Below, piece by piece: positions 35,549 to 43,060 of a stretch of DNA of 64,000 nt (the stretch's first letter is position 1; every line of letters starts with the position of its first letter). This DNA comes from DATARN01 sp963851105. GTDB lineage: Bacteria > Actinomycetota > Acidimicrobiia > Acidimicrobiales > Palsa-688. The notes beneath the pieces are model-generated. The model did not search any database, was not told the DNA's origin, and worked only from the letters and a program-made list of their open reading frames with translations. The stretch covers positions 51,300 to 115,299 of the forward strand of contig CAWKNP010000011.1 of NCBI GenBank assembly GCA_963851105.1, written 5' to 3'. The position numbers and the translations under genes are program-made.

Positions 35549-35844
35549 CCGTGAACACTTTGGGCTCACCGGGCAGCCCGTACCGTTCACGGGTCAGGGA
35601 AGCTGACTGCGGCGGCCCGACCACCCCCGAGTCCGTGAACACTTCGGGCTCACCGGGCAGCCCGTACCGTTCACGGATCGGCGAAGCTGACTGCGGCGGC
35701 CCGACCACCCCCGTGTCCGTGAACACTTCGGGCTCACGGGGCAGCCCGTACTGTTCACGGGCCAGGGAAGCTGACTGCGGCGGCACGACCACCCCCGTTT
35801 CCGTGAACACTTCGGGCTGCTCTGCAGGCCCAAACTGTTCACGG
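35549..35844. repeat. Palindromic tandem repeat array A (4 units, 84-bp period)
   Basis: Four 44-bp elements lie at 35549-35592, 35633-35676, 35717-35760 and 35801-35844, separated by three 40-bp linkers. Each element starts CCGTGAAC and ends GTTCACGG. Most also have an inner CGGGCT/AGCCCG stem, so each can form a long hairpin on either strand. The linkers are nearly identical (sharing GAAGCTGACTGCGGCGGC and GACCACCCCCG). The array lies between the convergent DinG-like and era genes. The fourth element has a different inner sequence but the same length. A terminator-like or REP/BIME-like role is an inference. Confidence 0.9.
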
Positions 35845-35856
35845 TTTGGGAGGCGG

Positions 35857-36693
35857 TCAATACCCGAGGCGGTCCCAGGCTTTGGGGTGGCGCTGCCAGT
35901 CCTTGTCGACCTTGACCGCCAACTCGAGATAGGCGCCCTCAGGGAGCTGGGCCCGCACCCGAGTACCCGCCTCTTTGAGGACATTGCCGCCCCGCCCGAT
36001 GACGATGCCTTTTTGCGATTCTCGCTCGACGAGGACCTCGACCTTGATATGGGGCCAATCCCACTCCGTCACCCGGCAGGCAATGGAGTGCGGCAGTTCG
36101 TCGCGGGTAACGGCCAGCAATTGTTCCCGGACGAGCTCGGCGATCCAGAAGGCCTCGGGAACGTCGGTGACCATGTCGTCGGGGTACAACTGCGGCCCCT
36201 CGGGCATGCGGCTCTCGATGGCGGCCACCAATGCGTCGACGCCTTCACCTGTCCGGGCCGAGACCGGAAAATACTCGTCGAAGCCCATCGCGCCTGCTGT
36301 CATCAACTGCCCGGCGACGATCGGCTTGCTGGCCTTGTCGACCTTGTTGACCACGCATAAACCCGAGGGCGGGACCCGGGCCGCGACCCACCGGTCCCCT
36401 TTTCCGATGGGTGCGGTGGCATCGATCACGAACACGACCACGTCGACGTCGCCGACCGCAGCCTCGGCGGTGTCGTTGAGCCGCTGCCCGAGGGCGGTGC
36501 GGGGCTTGTGGATGCCGGGCGTGTCAACGAACACGACCTGCACGTCGTCGCCGTTGCGCACCCCGCGCACCTGGGTCCGGGTGGTCTGGGGCTTGTCGGA
36601 GACGATCGAGACCTTGACGCCGAGGATCTGATTCAGGAGGGTTGATTTGCCGACATTGGGCCGACCGAGGAGCGTCGCGAAGCCAGATCTCAC
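35857..36693 (-). CDS. era: GTPase Era
   Basis: A 278-residue GTPase for 30S ribosome maturation. The G domain has G1 GRPNVGKSTLLN, G3 DTPGIHKPRTALG and G4 NKVDKASKP. The C-terminal KH domain reads KVEVLVERESQKGIVIGRGG with LKEAGTRVRAQLP, the RNA-binding loop GRGG being intact. GTG 36693 overlaps the stop of the CBS-domain gene by four bases. It is the last gene of the phoH-ybeY-CBS-era operon and ends 13 bp from repeat array A. Confidence 0.96.
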   Translation of the reverse strand: MRSGFATLLGRPNVGKSTLLNQILGVKVSIVSDKPQTTRTQVRGVRNGDDVQVVFVDTPGIHKPRTALGQRLNDTAEAAVGDVDVVVFVIDATAPIGKGDRWVAARVPPSGLCVVNKVDKASKPIVAGQLMTAGAMGFDEYFPVSARTGEGVDALVAAIESRMPEGPQLYPDDMVTDVPEAFWIAELVREQLLAVTRDELPHSIACRVTEWDWPHIKVEVLVERESQKGIVIGRGGNVLKEAGTRVRAQLPEGAYLELAVKVDKDWQRHPKAWDRLGY

Positions 36694-38045
36694 GAATGGG
36701 CGCGGTCGTGATCGGAATCGGATGAGGCGGCCGCATCCGGCGCGGCGGCGAGGTCGGTGCCCGGGGTGGTGATCCGCACCCGGCCGATGCGCCGGCCCTG
36801 AACCCGTTCGGCGGTCAAATGGTTGCCGCCTACCTCGACGGATTCCCCTTCGGTGGGGACGTGGCCGAGCAGCCCGTAGACGAGGCCGCCCACGGTGTCC
36901 CAGTCGCCTTCGGGGAGCTCGGTGCCAAGCAGCTCGTTGAGGTCGTCGATCGCCATACGGGCCGTGACCCGTACGTCGTGTTCGCTGATGATTTCGACAG
37001 GTGTCTCCTCGACGTCGTATTCGTCCTCGATCTCGCCGACCAGCTCTTCGATCAGGTCCTCGAGGGTGACGAGGCCTGCGGTGCCCCCGTATTCGTCGAC
37101 CACAATTGCCTGATGCAGCTTGGATGCCTGCATTTCCCGCATCAGTTCGGAAACGCGCTTGGTCTCGGGCACGAAATGGGCCTCGCGCATGATTTCCGAG
37201 ACCGCCATATCGGCGTGCCCCTCGCGCTCGGCCTTCATAAGGTCCTTCCCGAAGACCACGCCGAGGATGTCGTCGATGCCTTGGCCGTAGACCGGTATCC
37301 GGCTGAAGCCGGCGGCAATTGCGATCTCGATGACGTCGGACACCCGGGCCGTCGACTCGACCACGACCATATCCGGGCGGGGCACCATCACCTCGCGCAC
37401 AACGGTGTCGCCGAAGTCGATGATGGAGTGGATGAGGCGGCGTTCTTCGCGCTCGATCACGTCGTCTTGTGCCGCGGCGTCGGCCATGGCCAGCAGCTCG
37501 CCCTCCGATACGTAGGGACCCTGTTTGATCCCCTTGCCCGGGAGTATGAGGTTGGCGAGGCCGATGAGGGCGTTGCTGATCCAGCGGACGGGCGGGATCT
37601 TCACGAGCGCCGCGACTAGGGGCGCGGCCAGCAGCGCGGCCCGCTCGGAATGTTGCACCGCCCACGTCTTGGGCATGGCCTCGGCGAAGACGAAGATGAT
37701 GACGACCTCGAAGGCGGTGGCCGCGGCCACGCCCAGAGCGCCGAAAAGGTGGGCCGCGACGACACCCACGAGAGTGGCGGCGACGGTATTGCACAAAAGC
37801 AGCAGGAACAACACCGGGTTCAGGGTGCGCTCGGGGTGCTCGACCAGCTTGAGCAGGGTGGACGCGCCGCGCTGGCCGCCCTCGACCAGGGCCATCGCCT
37901 TGACCCGGTTCATACGGGTCAGGCCGGTCTCGGCCAGAGCCAGGCAGGCCGAGAGGACGATGAGGATGCCGACCGCCACCAGAAGCCAGAAATCCGCCGA
38001 GGACAAGTGCCCCGTGGCCGCCGCCAGAGACATCGACGACGTCAT
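36690..38045 (-). CDS. CNNM/CBS-domain membrane protein (hemolysin C/CorC family)
   Basis: A 451-residue membrane protein. Residues 18-185 form the CNNM-type domain with about four helices and the conserved ALAETGLTRMNRVKA motif. Two CBS domains follow (REVMVPRPDMVVVESTARVS and AIVVDEYGGTAGLVTLEDLIEE). A C-terminal CorC/HlyC FAD-like domain ends at about residue 425 with an Asp/Ser tail. Members are linked to magnesium or cobalt handling; the ligand here is unknown. ATG 38045 overlaps ybeY's stop by four bases. Its position between ybeY and era is the usual bacterial order. Confidence 0.93.
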   Translation of the reverse strand: MTSSMSLAAATGHLSSADFWLLVAVGILIVLSACLALAETGLTRMNRVKAMALVEGGQRGASTLLKLVEHPERTLNPVLFLLLLCNTVAATLVGVVAAHLFGALGVAAATAFEVVIIFVFAEAMPKTWAVQHSERAALLAAPLVAALVKIPPVRWISNALIGLANLILPGKGIKQGPYVSEGELLAMADAAAQDDVIEREERRLIHSIIDFGDTVVREVMVPRPDMVVVESTARVSDVIEIAIAAGFSRIPVYGQGIDDILGVVFGKDLMKAEREGHADMAVSEIMREAHFVPETKRVSELMREMQASKLHQAIVVDEYGGTAGLVTLEDLIEELVGEIEDEYDVEETPVEIISEHDVRVTARMAIDDLNELLGTELPEGDWDTVGGLVYGLLGHVPTEGESVEVGGNHLTAERVQGRRIGRVRITTPGTDLAAAPDAAASSDSDHDRAHS

Positions 38046-38809
38046 GGAGGCGGCGCCGGCGCCGGAGATTCGGAGCCTCCAGCGGAGTCGGCAGGCCCGA
38101 CGCCGGCCGGGTCGTGGGCAGGCCCGATGCCGGCGGGGTCGTCAGCAGGCTCGATGCCGGAGGCAGGCCCGACGGGGTCGTCACCAGCCCCGACGCCGGA
38201 AGCAGGCCCGACGAGGTCGTCACCAGCTCCGGCGCCCGCGACAGGCCCGACGCCGGCGGCAGCCCCGGCGCCGGCGGCCACCGCCGCCTTGCCCTGAGGA
38301 TCGCCGGCCGGCGCCCGGTGGAACTTGGCCAGCAACACCTGCTCCCGCGCCTCCATGGCCTCGGCTTCATCGTCATCCTCGTGGTCCATGCCCATCAGGT
38401 GCAGGAGCCCGTGCACGACCAGCAACGCCACCTCGTCGTCGTAGCTCCCGGCATGTTCCGGGGCATTGCGGAACGCCACCGCCGGGCAGATAACGACGTC
38501 GCCGAGCACCGTCGGCATGTCGCTCGGCTCCGAGGTGTCGCCGGGCCCGGTACCCCCCGAATCCGGCGAGCGGCCCCCTTCGACGGGCTCCTCGTCGATC
38601 GGGAACGCCAGTACATCGGTCGGATAGTCCTTGCCCAGAAAGCGTTTGTTGAGGTCGGCGATGGCAGCCTCGTCGATGAACAGCATCGACAACTCGGCGT
38701 CGCCCGGGACGCCCTCGTCGAGGATCACCGCCTCGGCGAGGCGGACCCAGCGCATCGTGTCGACCGGCTGGTCGTTCTGTTCATCCGCCACGAACACCTC
38801 GATGGCCAT
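38042..38809 (-). CDS. ybeY: Endoribonuclease YbeY with long low-complexity tail
   Basis: A 255-residue protein; YbeY is usually about 155. The zinc site HGLLHLMGMDHEDDDEA (three histidines, about 138-148) and the NKRFLGKDYPTDVLAFPIDE segment are intact, so it should process 16S rRNA 3' ends. An insert with Gly/Pro/Ser (about 80-105) and an 80-residue C-terminal tail built from imperfect GAGDDPVGPASG-type repeats are extra. ATG 38809 follows GAGAGGAG. It lies between phoH and the CBS gene. The tail has no known function and may be species-specific. Confidence 0.92.
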   Translation of the reverse strand: MAIEVFVADEQNDQPVDTMRWVRLAEAVILDEGVPGDAELSMLFIDEAAIADLNKRFLGKDYPTDVLAFPIDEEPVEGGRSPDSGGTGPGDTSEPSDMPTVLGDVVICPAVAFRNAPEHAGSYDDEVALLVVHGLLHLMGMDHEDDDEAEAMEAREQVLLAKFHRAPAGDPQGKAAVAAGAGAAAGVGPVAGAGAGDDLVGPASGVGAGDDPVGPASGIEPADDPAGIGPAHDPAGVGPADSAGGSESPAPAPPP

Positions 38810-38841
38810 GCTGCGTCGACTCCTCTCGCCCGCGACGCGGC

Positions 38842-39858
38842 CTAGCCGCGGCCGGGGGCGGGGGCGGTCGTTCCGCCACCGCGCTCTGCGGACCCGCCAG
38901 CACCGGCACCACTGCTGCGCGCCGCACTCGCCGTCTCGTAGGCGCTCACGATGTCCTGCACGATCCGGTGGCGGACGACGTCGCGCGAGCCCAGGTGCAC
39001 CCACGCCATGCCGTCGATCCCCTCCAGGACCTTTTCTAGGCCGACGAGGCCCGACCGGCCGCCCGCCACGTCGATCTGGGTGTCGTCGCCGGTGACGACG
39101 ACCTTCGACCCGAACCCGATCCGAGTCAGGAACATCTTCATCTGTTCGGGCGTGGTGTTCTGGGCCTCGTCCAAGATGATGAAGCTGTGGTTGAGGGTCC
39201 GCCCCCGCATGTACGCCAGCGGGGCGACTTCGACGGTCCCGTCATCGAGCATGCGCCGGCCGCCCTCGGTGCCCAGCATGTCGTAGAGGGCGTCGTACAA
39301 GGGCCGGAGGTAGGGGTCGATCTTGGCCATGAGGTCGCCGGGCAGGAAGCCCAGGCGCTCGCCCGCCTCGACGGCGGGCCGGGTCAGGATGATCCGCTCG
39401 ACCTGCTTGGCCTGGAGGGCCTGTACTGCCAGGGCGACGGCGAGATAGCTCTTGCCGGTGCCCGCGGGCCCGATGCCGAACGTGATGACGTTGGCCGCGA
39501 TGGCGTCGGTGTAGCGCTTCTGGCCGCTGGTCTTCGGCCGCACCGCCCGCCCCCGCCCCGAACGCAGCACCTCGGCGGTGAGGACCTCCGAGGGGCGCTC
39601 GTCGGCCCGGATCATGTCGATCGTGCGGCTCACGACCTGGGCGTCGATCTCGTGGCCGCGCTCGAGCAGCAGGCGCAGCTCGTCCACCGTGCGCTCCGCC
39701 AGCGCCGCCTCGTCGCCGTCGATGATGAACTCATTGCCTCGGGCGATGATGCGGGCACCGGGAAACGCGTCCTCGACCAAGCGCAGGTGTTGGTTGAACT
39801 GGCCGACCAAATGCGCCATCAGATGGTTGGGGACGATGACTGTGCTGGGTGTCGACAC
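38842..39858 (-). CDS. phoH: PhoH family protein
   Basis: A 338-residue P-loop ATPase often found before ybeY and linked to ribosome or RNA maturation. Walker A is GPAGTGKSYLAVALA (about 135), and Walker B FIILDEAQNTTPEQMK. The typical LTRPAVEAGERLGFLPGDL segment is present. An N-terminal KH-like region (LVEDAFPGARIIARGNEFII) precedes the ATPase, and a short Gly/Ala tail follows. GTG 39858 is preferred because AGAAGG lies five bases upstream; a TAGGCT hexamer lies 17 bases upstream of it. Confidence 0.95.
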   Translation of the reverse strand: MSTPSTVIVPNHLMAHLVGQFNQHLRLVEDAFPGARIIARGNEFIIDGDEAALAERTVDELRLLLERGHEIDAQVVSRTIDMIRADERPSEVLTAEVLRSGRGRAVRPKTSGQKRYTDAIAANVITFGIGPAGTGKSYLAVALAVQALQAKQVERIILTRPAVEAGERLGFLPGDLMAKIDPYLRPLYDALYDMLGTEGGRRMLDDGTVEVAPLAYMRGRTLNHSFIILDEAQNTTPEQMKMFLTRIGFGSKVVVTGDDTQIDVAGGRSGLVGLEKVLEGIDGMAWVHLGSRDVVRHRIVQDIVSAYETASAARSSGAGAGGSAERGGGTTAPAPGRG

Positions 39859-39908
39859 GGACCTTCTAACCGTGCAGCCTACTGCGGCTGGGCCCCGACG
39901 GGGCGGAC

Positions 39909-40283
39909 TTAGCCAGGGGGCCACCCCAGGCTCCGGCCACCGACCACGTGCAGGTGGAGGTGGGCAACGCTGTTCAATGCGTCCTCGCCCACGTTGAGCA
40001 CCAAACGGTAGCCCCGTTCGGCCACCCCTTCTTGCGCCGCCACGAGCTGAGCGGCGCCGATGAGCTCGGCCAGGACGTCGCCGTCGTCCGGCCCGACTGT
40101 GGCCGCGCTCTCGATGTGGCGCTTGGGCACGACCAGGATGTGCACCGGGGCGGCCGGTTCTCTGTCGCGAAAGGCGTAGGTGTTCTCGGTCGCCAGTACC
40201 TCGTCGGACGGGATCTCGCCGCGGACGATGCGGCAGAACAGGCAGTCCTGCTCCGCCGCTTCCCCCGCCCCGTAGGTGGTCAT
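39909..40283 (-). CDS. HIT family hydrolase (histidine triad)
   Basis: A 124-residue nucleotide-binding protein of the HINT type. The zinc-like CLFCRI motif is at the N terminus, and the histidine triad reads NSVAHLHLHVVGGRSLGWPPG at the C terminus, with the catalytic His in the HLHLHV strand. Such enzymes hydrolyse nucleoside phosphoramidates or adenylates. ATG 40283 has the hexamer TACCGT nine bases upstream. It lies upstream of phoH on the same strand, 50 bases away, but with its own promoter likely. Confidence 0.94.
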   Translation of the reverse strand: MTTYGAGEAAEQDCLFCRIVRGEIPSDEVLATENTYAFRDREPAAPVHILVVPKRHIESAATVGPDDGDVLAELIGAAQLVAAQEGVAERGYRLVLNVGEDALNSVAHLHLHVVGGRSLGWPPG

Positions 40284-40292
40284 CCGCCGCTC

Positions 40293-40298
40293 ACGGTA
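40293..40298 (-). promoter_or_regulatory. -10 hexamer, HIT gene
   Basis: TACCGT on the minus strand, nine bases before ATG 40283; a near-leaderless start. Confidence 0.4.
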
Positions 40299-40320
40299 CC
40301 GCCGCGGCGGCGGCGTCCGG

Positions 40321-40326
40321 TACCTT
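40321..40326 (+). promoter_or_regulatory. -10 hexamer, leaderless unknown gene
   Basis: TACCTT five bases before GTG 40332. With the HIT hexamer it forms a divergent promoter pair in a 48-bp gap. Confidence 0.5.
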
Positions 40327-40331
40327 CGGGC

Positions 40332-40934
40332 GTGGCCCGCGAGGACGACGACGCTCTGCTGGCAGCGGCCGCCCTCCCGCCCGACGACCGCATGGCCGCG
40401 GCCTCGGCGGCAGCCCGCAGCCGCCGGCGCTGGTTGGGCCAGCTGGCGTCCGAATCGGCGACCCTAGCTGGCATCCTCCTGACCCTCGCCGAGCGCGGCG
40501 ACACCGTGACCATTTGCTCGGGTCCCTGGACCCATGAAGGCCGGTTGCGCTCAGTGACGACCGCCCTCACCGTCATGGAGTTGCCCGGTGGTGACGTGGC
40601 GCTGCTGCCGACCGCGGCCATCACCGTCGTCGAAGCCACCGCCGCGGTTGCCGACGATCGCCTGCCCGGGGGAGGCCCCGACCTGGGCGCCGTGCTCGCC
40701 TCCCTCGTGCCGCAGCGGCCACCCATCCGCCTGCTGCTCGCCGATGGGATGGACGTGGCGGGCGCGCTGGTAGGCCTGGGAAAAGATGCCGTCGTCCTCC
40801 GGCTGGCGTCCTCGGTGGCGACCGTGCGCCTCACACCTATCGCGGGCTGCATTCTGCTGGGCCCGCGAAATCGACCTCAGGCCGACGGATCCGAGGGGGT
40901 CTTCGCCTCGTTGGAGGATTTGGGCTCGGGGTAG
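40332..40934 (+). CDS. Conserved-looking soluble protein of unknown function
   Basis: A 200-residue soluble protein beginning MAREDDDALLAAAALPPDDR (GTG start). The region SESATLAGILLTLAERGDTV with later strands and the WTHEGRLRSVTTALTVMELP segment resembles an Sm-like or small-barrel fold seen in actinobacterial uncharacterised proteins, but I cannot name a family. GTG 40332 is supported by TACCTT just upstream. Its 3' end overlaps the BldC-like gene on the opposite strand by 58 bases. No catalytic motif is seen. Confidence 0.7.
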   Translation: MAREDDDALLAAAALPPDDRMAAASAAARSRRRWLGQLASESATLAGILLTLAERGDTVTICSGPWTHEGRLRSVTTALTVMELPGGDVALLPTAAITVVEATAAVADDRLPGGGPDLGAVLASLVPQRPPIRLLLADGMDVAGALVGLGKDAVVLRLASSVATVRLTPIAGCILLGPRNRPQADGSEGVFASLEDLGSG

Positions 40935-41131
40935 AGGTGCTCGAGGCTGCCTGGCGCGATCCGCATCCGCTCGATGAAGGCGTCGATGTCCGGGGCCTGC
41001 AGGCGAATCACCCGTCCCATCTTGTACGCCGGCAACTGACCCTCGTCGATGAACCGATACAGGGTCCGGAGCGTGACTCCGAGCTGCTCACACGCCTCCC
41101 GGGTACCCATCCAGTGGATCGGCTCACTCAC
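40877..41131 (-). CDS. BldC/MerR-like small DNA-binding protein
   Basis: An 84-residue helix-turn-helix protein with the excisionase/BldC pattern: MGTREACEQLGVTLRTLYRF, then IDEGQLPAYKMGRVIRLQAPDIDAF. It lacks an effector domain, as in BldC, a developmental regulator that binds tandem direct repeats. It starts at ATG 41131, and on the upstream side, before the divergent CpaE-like gene, two tandem 15-bp direct repeats and an inverted repeat lie at 41158-41210. It overlaps the unknown gene at 40332 by 58 bases at the 3' end. Confidence 0.88.
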   Translation of the reverse strand: MSEPIHWMGTREACEQLGVTLRTLYRFIDEGQLPAYKMGRVIRLQAPDIDAFIERMRIAPGSLEHLYPEPKSSNEAKTPSDPSA

Positions 41132-41157
41132 CCCATCAACGATAACACAAAGCGAGC

Positions 41158-41179
41158 CTAACGAGTGCTGTTTCGTTAG
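41158..41179. promoter_or_regulatory. Inverted repeat CTAACGA/TCGTTAG
   Basis: Perfect seven-base arms around eight bases, in the gap between the divergent BldC-like and CpaE-like genes. A likely protein-binding site, judged by symmetry and position. Confidence 0.5.
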
Positions 41180-41180
41180 C

Positions 41181-41210
41181 TTTCATGACGGAGGCTTTCA
41201 TGACGGTGGC
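41181..41210. promoter_or_regulatory. Two tandem 15-bp direct repeats
   Basis: TTTCATGACGGAGGC followed directly by TTTCATGACGGTGGC (14 of 15 identical). BldC-type proteins bind head-to-tail direct repeats, so this is a candidate site for the adjacent BldC-like protein. Confidence 0.5.
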
Positions 41211-41253
41211 ATAGGAAACGGAGAGGTCCTCACACCCAGCCGAAGGAGATCCC

Positions 41254-42369
41254 ATGCCGTTACTCATGCCTGCGCCCGCGCGCTATGTCGTCCTCGCCGT
41301 GGGCGGGGTCGATCTCGGTCAGATCCCGGCGGAAAGGGTCCATTGCCCGACAACCGAAGCGGCCGCCAGCGCCCTGGAGGCGGGGCGCCGCTACTCGGCG
41401 GTGGTGGCCGACCGTGTGGACTCCCGCCTGGCGGCTGCCGCCCGCCGGGCGGCGGTGCCCGTGCTCACCGCCAGCGCGGCGGCATCCACCGACCTGTGCG
41501 CCACCCTGCTGGCGGTGGCGGCGCCGGTGCCGGTGCTCGACCGGCTGCCGAGCGTGCTCCCCGTCCCCGGGTCTGCGATGCCGGGAAGCGGCCGGCTGGT
41601 GGCGGTATGCGGTCCCGGCGGTACCGGCGTCTCCGTGGTCGCCGCCGCCTTGGTGGCTCGCCATCACGGCTCGGTGTTGCTGGCCGATTTCGCGTTGCGG
41701 GCCGACCAGGCGTTCCTCCACAGCCTGGACCCCCCCGAGAGCGGGCTGTTCGACCTGCTCGACGGAGCTCGCTACCGGTCGGTCGCCACCGGTGACGTCG
41801 CTGACCACACCGTCGCACTGGCCGCAGGACGGTTACTGCCCGGGCTGCGCCGCCCCGGCCACTGGACGGCGGTCAGCCCGGCGGCGTTCGACGCCGTCCT
41901 CGCCGCCGTGGTCGAGTTGTTCGATCTTGTAATCGCCGACGTGACCGGCGATGTCGAAGGCGAGCAGGAATCCGGCTCCCTCGACGTGGAGGAACGCAAC
42001 CACATGGCTCGATCGACGACCGTCGCCGCCGACGCGGTCGTGGTGGTCGGCGCACCCGGGCCCAACGGCGCCCGTCGTTTGGCCCTCCTTGTCGACGACC
42101 TGCTCGACCATGGCATCGACCCGGCGCGGATCATCCCGGTCGTCAACCGCTGGCACGGCGCCGGCGCAGCGGGGCGGGTCTGCGGCCTCCCCATCGCACC
42201 CGTCACCATCTCGGAGCGGGCGCCCCTCGATGGCGGCCTCCTGCCGCCCGAGGTCGTGCGTCCGCTGGCGGACGCGGTTGGCGAGGTACTGGCCAGGCCT
42301 GCCGCGGCGCGCCCCGGGCCGGCCCTGGTGCCGGTCATGCCCGGCGACCTCGGCTGCCGGACGCCTTGA
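41254..42369 (+). CDS. CpaE/MinD-like protein with degenerate P-loop
   Basis: A 371-residue protein. The first 100 residues look like the receiver-like domain of CpaE/TadZ proteins. The second half follows the MinD/ParA fold: an altered Walker A GPGGTGVSVVA (residues 120-130) lacks both the deviant and the core lysine, followed by VLLADFALRADQAFLHSLD and, later, LFDLVIADVTGD. It may bind but probably not hydrolyse nucleotide; homologues place type IV or Tad pili. No other pilus genes are in the window. ATG 41254 follows AAGGAG. Confidence 0.7.
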   Translation: MPLLMPAPARYVVLAVGGVDLGQIPAERVHCPTTEAAASALEAGRRYSAVVADRVDSRLAAAARRAAVPVLTASAAASTDLCATLLAVAAPVPVLDRLPSVLPVPGSAMPGSGRLVAVCGPGGTGVSVVAAALVARHHGSVLLADFALRADQAFLHSLDPPESGLFDLLDGARYRSVATGDVADHTVALAAGRLLPGLRRPGHWTAVSPAAFDAVLAAVVELFDLVIADVTGDVEGEQESGSLDVEERNHMARSTTVAADAVVVVGAPGPNGARRLALLVDDLLDHGIDPARIIPVVNRWHGAGAAGRVCGLPIAPVTISERAPLDGGLLPPEVVRPLADAVGEVLARPAAARPGPALVPVMPGDLGCRTP

Positions 42370-42377
42370 GCGGACCG

Positions 42378-43037
42378 TCAGAACAGCTTCAGGTCACCCT
42401 CACGAGCACCTCGCAGGACGTCGTAGTCCACCTCGACCCACGTAATCCCCCGCGCCTCGGCCAGCACCCGGGCCTGGGGCTTCACCTGCTGGGCGGCCAG
42501 GATGCCCCGGACGGGCCTCAGCCGTCCGTCGCGGTCGAGGCGCTCGAGGTAGCGGGCCAGTTGTTCGACACCGTCGATATCGCCACGGCGCTTTATCTCC
42601 ACTGCCACCGCCGCCCCGTTGGCATCACGGCACAGGAGATCGACGGGGCCGATATCGGTCGGGAATTCTCGTGTCACGAGCCGCAAGCCGGCCAGCAGCA
42701 CCTCGGGGTGAGCGGCCAGCAGCTCTTGCAGGTGCGCCTCGACCCCGTCCTTGGTGAGCCCGGGATCCTGGCCGAGATCGGCAGAGGTGTCCGAGTGGAC
42801 GACCTCGATGGTAATGGTGAGCGTCTCGCCTTTCTGGTTGACGACGATCCAGCACCCCTCCTCCTCGGTGAGCTGGCAGGGCGGGCTCATCCAGTTCAAC
42901 GGTTTGTAGGCACGGTCGTCGGCGTGGATGGACACCGAGCCGTCGGCCTTCACCATCAGCAACCGGGGCGCGAGGGGCAGGTGAGCGCTCAACCGGCCCT
43001 GATAGTCGACCGAGCAGGTGGCGATGACGAGGCGCAT
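42378..43037 (-). CDS. nucS: Endonuclease NucS (mismatch-specific)
   Basis: A 219-residue EndoMS/NucS nuclease of the noncanonical mismatch repair system used by actinobacteria and some archaea in place of MutSL. The N-terminal DNA-binding domain (MRLVIATCSVDYQGRLSAHL) is followed by the catalytic RecB-like domain with DIGPVDLLCRDANGAAVAVE and IKRRGDIDGVEQLARYLERL. ATG 43037 is the family start. It converges with the CpaE-like gene across eight bases and is divergent from the pseudokinase gene across 23 bases. Confidence 0.95.
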   Translation of the reverse strand: MRLVIATCSVDYQGRLSAHLPLAPRLLMVKADGSVSIHADDRAYKPLNWMSPPCQLTEEEGCWIVVNQKGETLTITIEVVHSDTSADLGQDPGLTKDGVEAHLQELLAAHPEVLLAGLRLVTREFPTDIGPVDLLCRDANGAAVAVEIKRRGDIDGVEQLARYLERLDRDGRLRPVRGILAAQQVKPQARVLAEARGITWVEVDYDVLRGAREGDLKLF

Positions 43038-43060
43038 GGCCCCCCGATTGTGTCCGACCG

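Noticed and set aside
35549..35844. CRISPR-like array (44-bp repeats, 40-bp spacers)
   Set aside because: The spacers are almost identical to each other, the period is shared with an unrelated locus, and no cas genes are present. A palindromic tandem repeat explains it better.
35343..35984. 213-codon open frame on the minus strand across array A
   Set aside because: It overlaps era and the helicase gene, and its openness follows from an 84-bp period in GC-rich DNA. No ribosome site supports it.
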